From NCBI RefSeq assembly GCF_921293095.1, contig NC_060253.1, forward strand, positions 82,559,992 to 82,623,991: 64,000 nucleotides of DNA, given 5' to 3'. Position 1 is the stretch's first letter. The number at the start of each line of letters is the position of its first letter. Positions 58,267 to 64,000 of this stretch are shown here, one piece after another. The position numbers were made by a program, and so were the translations under genes. The notes below the pieces were generated by a model. The model worked only from the letters and a program-made list of their open reading frames with translations. It had not been told where the DNA came from and did no database searches. This DNA is from Ischnura elegans. Taxonomy: Eukaryota > Arthropoda > Insecta > Odonata > Coenagrionidae.

Positions 58267-58934
58267 AATAGGGTGGTTTCCTTTTATTTTTTTATTGCCT
58301 AAATCGAAAGATTATTACTCCTGGAGTACGCATTTAACGCTCTTGGATTGTCGAATGCCGATATCTATTTTTCGCGATTAAACGAAAAGTGAAAATTTTC
58401 AAGCGCGCGAAAACGCGACGGCTAAGTATGAATGATGGGAAAAAGTCCGTGTGGCGTATTTCTGGTTCCCGCTGCCACCCTGTGAGGTGACCTTGAGGCG
58501 AGGCTTGAGCGCTGATACGACGCAGGCTGCTAGCAGGTAGCTGAGTGCCCTGCTAGCAGGTAGCGCTTGGCTTAAATATGGATTATTACTACCTTATCAA
58601 ACGAAGGAAACTTTCCGACCTTAGACAATTTTTATAAGTGATTATTAAGAGATATTTTTCTGAGCTCTGTGACTCATGCATGCATTGGTAATCTCAGACG
58701 ATGTAAAACTCCTATCTACTCGTATAGAAACCAGGTCCCTGTGACGTCATGCGGAGTGGAATCCCATGGGCGCCAATCTGGCCTTTTTCTAATGAGGTTA
58801 AAATTGACCATTGCCATTCGTCTGAACCGGTATTTCTAAAACCAAATAATTTGTATATTATGAATACACTAATGGTGGGTAACGAATCGCAATCAATGTC
58901 TTTGGTTTTTTTTGATGAAGGAAACTACCCTATT
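58267..58934 (+). mobile_element. 660-bp TIR family, copy 3
   Basis: Starts AATAGGGTGGTTTCC and ends GGAAACTACCCTATT. It includes CAAGCGCGCGAAAACGCG, the duplicated GCTAGCAGGTAGC block (58530-58563) and CATGCGGAGTGGAATCCCATG. Non-coding. Confidence 0.75.
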
Positions 58935-58957
58935 GTTGACTTATGATGATAAAAAGA

Positions 58958-58972
58958 GCTCTCTCTCTCTCT
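58958..58972 (+). repeat. (CT)n microsatellite
   Basis: Short CT run followed by a T-rich stretch, adjacent to copy 3 of the 660-bp family. Confidence 0.7.
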
Positions 58973-58974
58973 TC

Positions 58975-59598
58975 TTTTTTTAAATTGCTTTGCTGCTACT
59001 GTTAAAGTATTTTACTTATACCTAGTTTGTAAATATTTTTGAATATTCGACTGGATAGTTCAACTCTCGGCGCACATCGGTTTACGGCATTTATTTACGC
59101 CCTATTCACTTGAGGCACCTAGAGTAAATTGGAAATGTTCACGATTGTTATTGCTAGATTTAAATCCAAACAAATTTGTCACTTATAGCCCAAGTTTCAT
59201 AAATGCTTTGTAGTAATGGAAGTGGAAGTGAGAGATGTTATTTTTCAACGTGAATTTTCTCTATTTTTTGAGTCTTTGTTTAGATTTCCATGTATTTTTT
59301 TAAGTTAATTAGGTCATACTTAGAGCAGATTGAATGACTTTATAATTGAACTATTGAATGACCGTTCATTTTACTTACCTTGAAGCAGCATTGATTTGAA
59401 GCCCTGATTAGGTTGTATTTTTAGGCAATTGCATTCAATTCGGTCATCCTAAACGAACTCAAAGCTAATCACACACATCTCCTTGAAGTTCCCCTGAAAT
59501 ACCTACTTAAACTTGCCGCAATCCCATTGCCTTTTTTAAAGGTTAATTATTCTGTTATCGCTGCATTTTTTTGCATATTTAAAATTTTTGCGAAAGAC
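58975..59598. other. No gene seen
   Basis: AT-rich, nothing supported. Confidence 0.45.
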
Positions 59599-59599
59599 C

Positions 59600-59870
59600 C
59601 ACAGAGAAAAAATCATCCGCCTTGACCGGGATTCGAACCCGGATTCCCCGATTTCCGGTCGAGTGCTTTAGCCAGTTAAGCTACCAGCTAGCATTGCGGG
59701 AGACTCCCGTAAAAGTTATCCTCGGCTAGTCCCGGTATACTTTAAACTAAAATTTTTGCATTTGAATTAAAGGAAAATCTTCACTGAGATGTTCATACCC
59801 TTTAATGTCCAATTGGGTAGGCGAGACAGAGTTGGACAATATCAGGTCGTTTTCTCTTTTACCAACAGTC
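59600..59870 (-). mobile_element. SINE-like repeat, copy 2, with tRNA-like head
   Basis: On the reverse strand a strong tRNA-like domain lies at about 59694-59620: A box GGTAGCTTAACTGG, an anticodon stem CTCGA/TCGGG around a 7-base loop, and a T-arm CCGGGTTCGAATCCCGG holding a perfect B box. The putative anticodon is GGA, but position 33 is C rather than the near-universal U, and the acceptor strands do not pair. Hence it is a tRNA-derived SINE, not a tRNA gene. A conserved leader (TATACCGGGACTAGCC) lies upstream on the element strand. Confidence 0.65.
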
Positions 59871-60685
59871 TACAAGGAGAGATCCTTATCTTTTCATCTC
59901 CTCCTGTGAGCTTGAAAGGGACAGGGCATGCTCATGACACAGGACAGTGTCCTTGACGTATCGCAGCCCTTCCGTCAAGTACTCTGGGGTGAGTAAGTGG
60001 GATTAAGTCTGCCCCGAGAGAAGCGACTACCGCCATTTCGTGCCAGCTCAGGTGTAAATTTCCCCCCTCCCCCGTTTAAAACGGGCGACCTTCTGTGGGC
60101 TCACTCAAGGGGGGATCTTCCGTACCTCATTACGTTTTATGAGTCACCATTCGAGAGGACTTACAAGCAAAGAGGTGGCGTACGACATGTGGTTCACCTC
60201 AAAATGGCATCCATAAATTTTTCAAGCCAAAGCGTTTTCCGCATGAGGAAAGATTACGTGCTTTTCCGTCGGATATCTTGAGAAAATTCTTCTCGGGTTT
60301 TCCCCCGATTCAGTGTCTCCCGGGTTGTCGACGTTCCGTTACAATTGCCTCCCATCCTCCTGTTGCGATTTTATTGTTTCAAAATAGATGCGCGTACAAG
60401 GGCTTTGTTCTTTTATGAATATGAAATAAATCTAGAGGTGTAGGCTTATAGATTTTAGGCTGATGCGGAGCCTGTATGAACGTGTCTATCACAGTATACA
60501 TTTTAAACACAAAATTTTGAACATGCCGCTGCTAGACCAGCTGTTGGTAGATTTGACTCCATAGACTTGTTTTCAATCGCTCCTCTCCCCATAGATTAAC
60601 TCCTATTCAGACGAAAAACCTGTTCGCAGATATAAATAAATAAATATGAAGTGGATGGTTTGAGGCGTTACTGAGTGGAACTTAC
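59871..60685. other. No supported gene
   Basis: A 94-codon frame (59997-60281) in a GC-richer patch has no domain and is not called. Confidence 0.4.
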
Positions 60686-60686
60686 T

Positions 60687-60808
60687 CATGATGAATAAAA
60701 AATTTAAACTTTGTTTTTCCACAGAATATATTTATAACTACACGACCATGGTTTCGAATATATAAATATATTCTGTGGAAAAACAAAGTTTAAATTTTTT
60801 ATTCATCA
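60687..60808. repeat. 122-bp palindrome
   Basis: GATGAATAAAAAATTTAAAC and AAACAAAGTTTAAATTTTTT mirror each other, with arms of roughly 52 bases (60687-60738, 60757-60808) and CCACAGAATATATTTATA closest to the centre. It lies about 210 bases upstream of the hammerhead-like core at 61020, so it may belong to the same Penelope-like terminus. Confidence 0.7.
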
Positions 60809-61019
60809 AATATGAAGAGTTAAAAGCTTGTGCGAAGTATAGAATGCATAAGTTATTTTGGAAAATGATTTTTTTCAGAGCATGTTACCATATTAATTAA
60901 TATTATTATTAATTTTTTAAATTATATTATTCTAAAAAACTTTTTTTTTCTTTTTATTTACAAATTTTTTTATGTAACAATATTGTATATCATTGTATTT
61001 TATTTTGTTTTTATTCAGG

Positions 61020-61056
61020 GCCCTGATGACGGTTTTAAATAAACTGAAACGTTGGC
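61020..61056 (+). ncRNA. Hammerhead-ribozyme-like core
   Basis: CTGATGA is at 61023-61029, stem II GGTTT with AAACT, GAAAC at 61046-61050, and cleavage triplet GTT at 61051-61053. GCC (61020-61022) pairs with GGC (61054-61056) as stem I. This is the same architecture as the cores at 7 and 12 kb but single rather than paired. Stem II includes a G-U pair. Probably a terminus of a Penelope-like element. Confidence 0.5.
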
Positions 61057-61059
61057 TAA

Positions 61060-62450
61060 CAACTATTTTGCATCATATACATTTGACCTAAACTCCAAGA
61101 ATTATTTTATTATTAATATGTAGTGGGTTATGTTTCGGCTGAAACCACAGGTACGCATGACATCAATACTGAGTTTTTCGCTAATATTTGAGTTGATTGT
61201 AATCAAATAATCAGCATATAGATGCGTTATGATTCTTTTATATCTAGATTTCTCTGTTATTTGAAGTGGTGATGGTGTTTTGAAACGTAAGAACCATTTT
61301 GGGGTTTTTGGTAATTCTTCTGGCGAAACTCACCGCTGTGAGCCTGGGCCCTTGGATAACTACATAGCCCGAGTTTTATTCAATTCCTTATATTTACGAG
61401 AAGTTTGAATGCTGATTTAATCATTTTTCAGTTTTTAAATCCATAGAATTGAATAATGTATATTTTATTGTGCGGAGGCCTTCCTGAATAGCCTCTTAAT
61501 CCTCGATGGCGCAAATGAAAATGATTTAGCGAGAATTTATTCAGGTATTTATTCGCTTCGCGGGAGTAGTGAAGGATACTTCCTTGTTGATGATCATGAA
61601 CGAGGAAAAGAAGCACCTATTTCAGAAATATTTTTACCATCTGAAGGCTCAAAGCATATTAATTTATGAGTATCTCTGTAAGTTATATCTTGAACCAATG
61701 ACAAGTGCCTCAGTTAATACTCGGTCTTCCTGAAAGGTTAAAAAAGTTAATTTTACGTATTCATATTCAATTTTCGTTTTCTACTCACGTAGTTCCTGGA
61801 ATAATCAACGGTGCACTTGTAAGTGTTACATGAGATCTTCATTATTAGACGTAAAACCTGGAAACAAGGGAGAGTACCGCTTGATAAATAAAGAACATCT
61901 TTGCAGTTATCGTAGAATGAACAGAGGGCACTGATTAGAAAAAAAATAGCAGAATTAATGCAAAATTATCATTAACCCAGCTTTTTAAGTCAAATTGAGA
62001 TATAAATGCCTGGTACCAGAGACTTTAAAATAATTTTGAAGTGCTGAGCCCGAATCCAAAGTGAAAATTCGCGTTCATCTCAGAGATTTATCAAATGCTG
62101 ATGAAAAAGTGAGAGAAAAACAGACATTTTTCAGCACTTTCAATAGGTACCTACTCTGTGGTATTGTACTGCTTAATATTGTACTGTTAGCATCAATCTT
62201 AGCATCAAACTTTGACGCCGCAGTACTTGACCTACAGATAAAAAAAAGTTTCAGGATATTCGAGCCTTGATTATTAAAAAAGCAGAGGGAAAATATTAAC
62301 TCTATTCCACAAAACCTAAAATATAAGTACTCATTGCTCATATGGGAGGTGGTCATCTGAAAAGATAAGTACTCATTGTGTGTTTGAAACAGATGAAGCA
62401 GTGACCGCTGCAGATTTAAGTACCAGGTGACACGTAGAAATTGAATTTAT
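61060..62450. other. No gene seen
   Basis: AT-rich. Frames at 62061-62356 overlap on opposite strands and lack domains. Confidence 0.45.
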
Positions 62451-62451
62451 C

Positions 62452-63118
62452 TAATAGGGTGGTTTCCTATTATTTTTTATTGCCTAATTGAAATATTAAT
62501 ACTCCTGGAGTACATATTTCACGCTTTTAGATTTTTAAATGACGATATCTATTTTTCGCGATTAAATGAAAAGTTAAAATTTTCAAGCGCGCGAAAACGC
62601 GACGGCTAAGTAGGAATGATGGGAAAAGCCCATGTAACGTCATTCTGGTTCCCGCTGTCGCCGTGTTAGGTGACCTTGGGGCGAGGCTTTGAGCGCTGAT
62701 ACGATGCAGGCTGCTAGCAGGTAGCAGAGTACACTGCTAGCAGGTAGCGCTTGGCTTGAATAAAGATTATTAATACCTTACCAAACGAAGGAAACTTTCC
62801 GACCTTAGGAAGTTTTAATAGGTGATTATTAAGACAGGTTTCCCTGAGGTCTGTGCCTCATACATGCATTGGTAGTCTCAGAAGATGTAAAACTCCTATC
62901 AACTCGTATAGAAACTAGGTCCCTGTGACGTCACGTGGAGTGGCATCGCATGGGCGCCAATCTCGCCTTTTTCAAATGCGGTTAAAATTGACCTTTGCCA
63001 TTCGTCTAAACTGGGATTTGTAAAACAAAATAATTTGCACATTATGAATACACTAATGGTGGTTAACGAATCGCAATCAATGCCTTTCGTTTTCTTTGAT
63101 GAAGGAAATTACCCTATT
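62452..63118 (+). mobile_element. 660-bp TIR family, copy 4
   Basis: Starts TAATAGGGTGGTTTCC and ends GAAATTACCCTATTCA. It shares CAAGCGCGCGAAAACGCG, the doubled GCTAGCAGGTAGC block (62710-62747) and CGTGACGTCACGTGGAG-like sequence near 62925. Non-coding. Confidence 0.75.
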
Positions 63119-63124
63119 CATTAG

Positions 63125-63640
63125 TTTCTTTGAGGACGATACATGAATTATTTTCACCTTATCAGACCTAAACCACCGTAAAATTTTGCAGTCATCTTTG
63201 TTTGTTCGGATCAAAATAGTAGAGTAACTGCCGTTTCCTAACACCAAAGGAATTAATATCCTTTTCCATGGGCCACCATCTTATCGTGGCAGAAATAAAT
63301 GCGCGTTCTCTGACTTCTAGGGCTGCACTGCTAAGATTAATTCTCAATTACTCCCGGATAAGGTCATTCTTGCCAGATTGGTTGGAAGGTAGGAACCATA
63401 AAAGTATTTCACGTGAGAACGTGAAATACTGTGTACAATTTTGCTGTGTTGTTATGTAGTAATTGTAATTTTCGAAGGCTTCACTACCATGTTGGCATCG
63501 TATTTGGAGTTAGCGACCTACATCTGAGTTCATTTACACCATTGGGAAGGGTAGAGATAAAGTCGGCGTCGACATTAGCCTGCTATTAACGAAAGGCGCC
63601 AAGGGGACCACGGCTTAATGTCCCAACCGACGGACAGAGT
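63125..63640. other. No gene seen; small palindrome near 63407-63427
   Basis: GTATTTCACGTGAGAACGTG and the following AAATAC form a short inverted repeat. No coding support. Confidence 0.4.
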
Positions 63641-63644
63641 GATG

Positions 63645-63780
63645 TAAATTAAAGTGGCCTCCACTAAACACTCAAGCAGGGCAATCTTTGAAAAAATCTC
63701 TGACTCAGAATTTGAACCCGGGCCCCCAGGGTGATATTCCAATATCCTAGTCTCCACAGCAACCCAAAAATTCACATTTA
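63645..63780 (-). mobile_element. Possible tRNA-derived SINE
   Basis: The reverse strand carries GGGTTCAAATTC (B-box-like, about 63721-63710) after an A-box-like region near 63750. It is decayed and its boundaries are unclear. Confidence 0.4.
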
Positions 63781-63869
63781 TCAATTTCATGGATTGAAAA
63801 ACTGGTTCTTGATGTAATTAAATCCGTGTCCCAAAAAGCCATGTTGCTGAAGTATAGAGAGGTGGTGTG

Positions 63870-63928
63870 AACTCCGACGGATGTGAATAAGACACTGTCA
63901 AAGTGTTTTATTCACATTCGTCGGAGTC
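63870..63928. repeat. 59-bp hairpin palindrome
   Basis: CTCCGACGGATGTGAATAAG and CTCCGACGAATGTGAATAAA (inverse strand) form arms of about 25 bases around a 6-base loop. Possibly a small MITE or the end of one. Confidence 0.6.
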
Positions 63929-64000
63929 AGGCTTCTGATTGGTCCATTTAGGAGGCCAGGGATTTCTCAATGGTCAGTCTTCCCTGGTGTTTTCCTTATC

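Noticed and set aside
59620..59694. Functional tRNA-Ser (GGA)
   Set aside because: The A and B boxes and anticodon stem are good, but the acceptor strands do not pair and position 33 is C, and related sequence at 57 kb shows it is part of a dispersed repeat.

Overview
The window looks like a repeat-rich, AT-rich stretch of animal nuclear DNA with no host gene that I can defend. Its element mix is Transib, hAT, piggyBac-like and PIF/Harbinger-like DNA transposons, Penelope-like termini, several non-LTR retrotransposon (LINE) fragments, a Ty3/Gypsy element, tRNA-derived SINEs and a 181-bp satellite. This suits an arthropod, most likely an insect. A finer placement (for example an odonate) would be a guess. 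There is no bacterial operon structure, no CRISPR array and no credible complete tRNA or rRNA. The longest open frames belong to broken retroelements.

Layout. 0-5 kb: a reverse-strand LINE fragment, then an unknown repeat split by a hAT-type insertion. 5-13 kb: a diverged repeat pair, a tRNA-like SINE, and two large palindromes carrying paired hammerhead-ribozyme-like cores typical of Penelope-like element termini. 14-24 kb: copies of a ~660-bp terminal-inverted-repeat family, a piggyBac-like MITE and a long inverted repeat. 25.7-26.6 kb: the 181-bp satellite. 28-38 kb: two direct copies of an unknown ~1.55-kb repeat, the first split by a 5.44-kb Transib-type element. 38-39 kb and 43.9-45.2 kb: LINE reverse transcriptase ends. 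42.8-44.6 kb: two hAT-type MITEs. 48.6-51 kb: a rearranged Ty3/Gypsy element. 53-54.5 kb: a CpG- and CRE-rich patch. 55-64 kb: LINE tails, SINEs, more 660-bp copies and another hammerhead-like core.

The best result is the Transib-type element at 29715-35154. Its ends start with CACAGTG, identical to the V(D)J recombination signal heptamer. It is flanked by perfect 5-bp CGTCG duplications, and the unoccupied site (CGACG) is preserved in the second copy of the host repeat in the same window. Its 962-bp arms are nearly identical, implying recent mobility or conversion, yet the interior shows no transposase frame. Second best is the set of five hammerhead-like cores, four of them arranged as inverted pairs in long palindromes. 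All calls come from reading the sequence by eye; no alignment, folding or database search was run.
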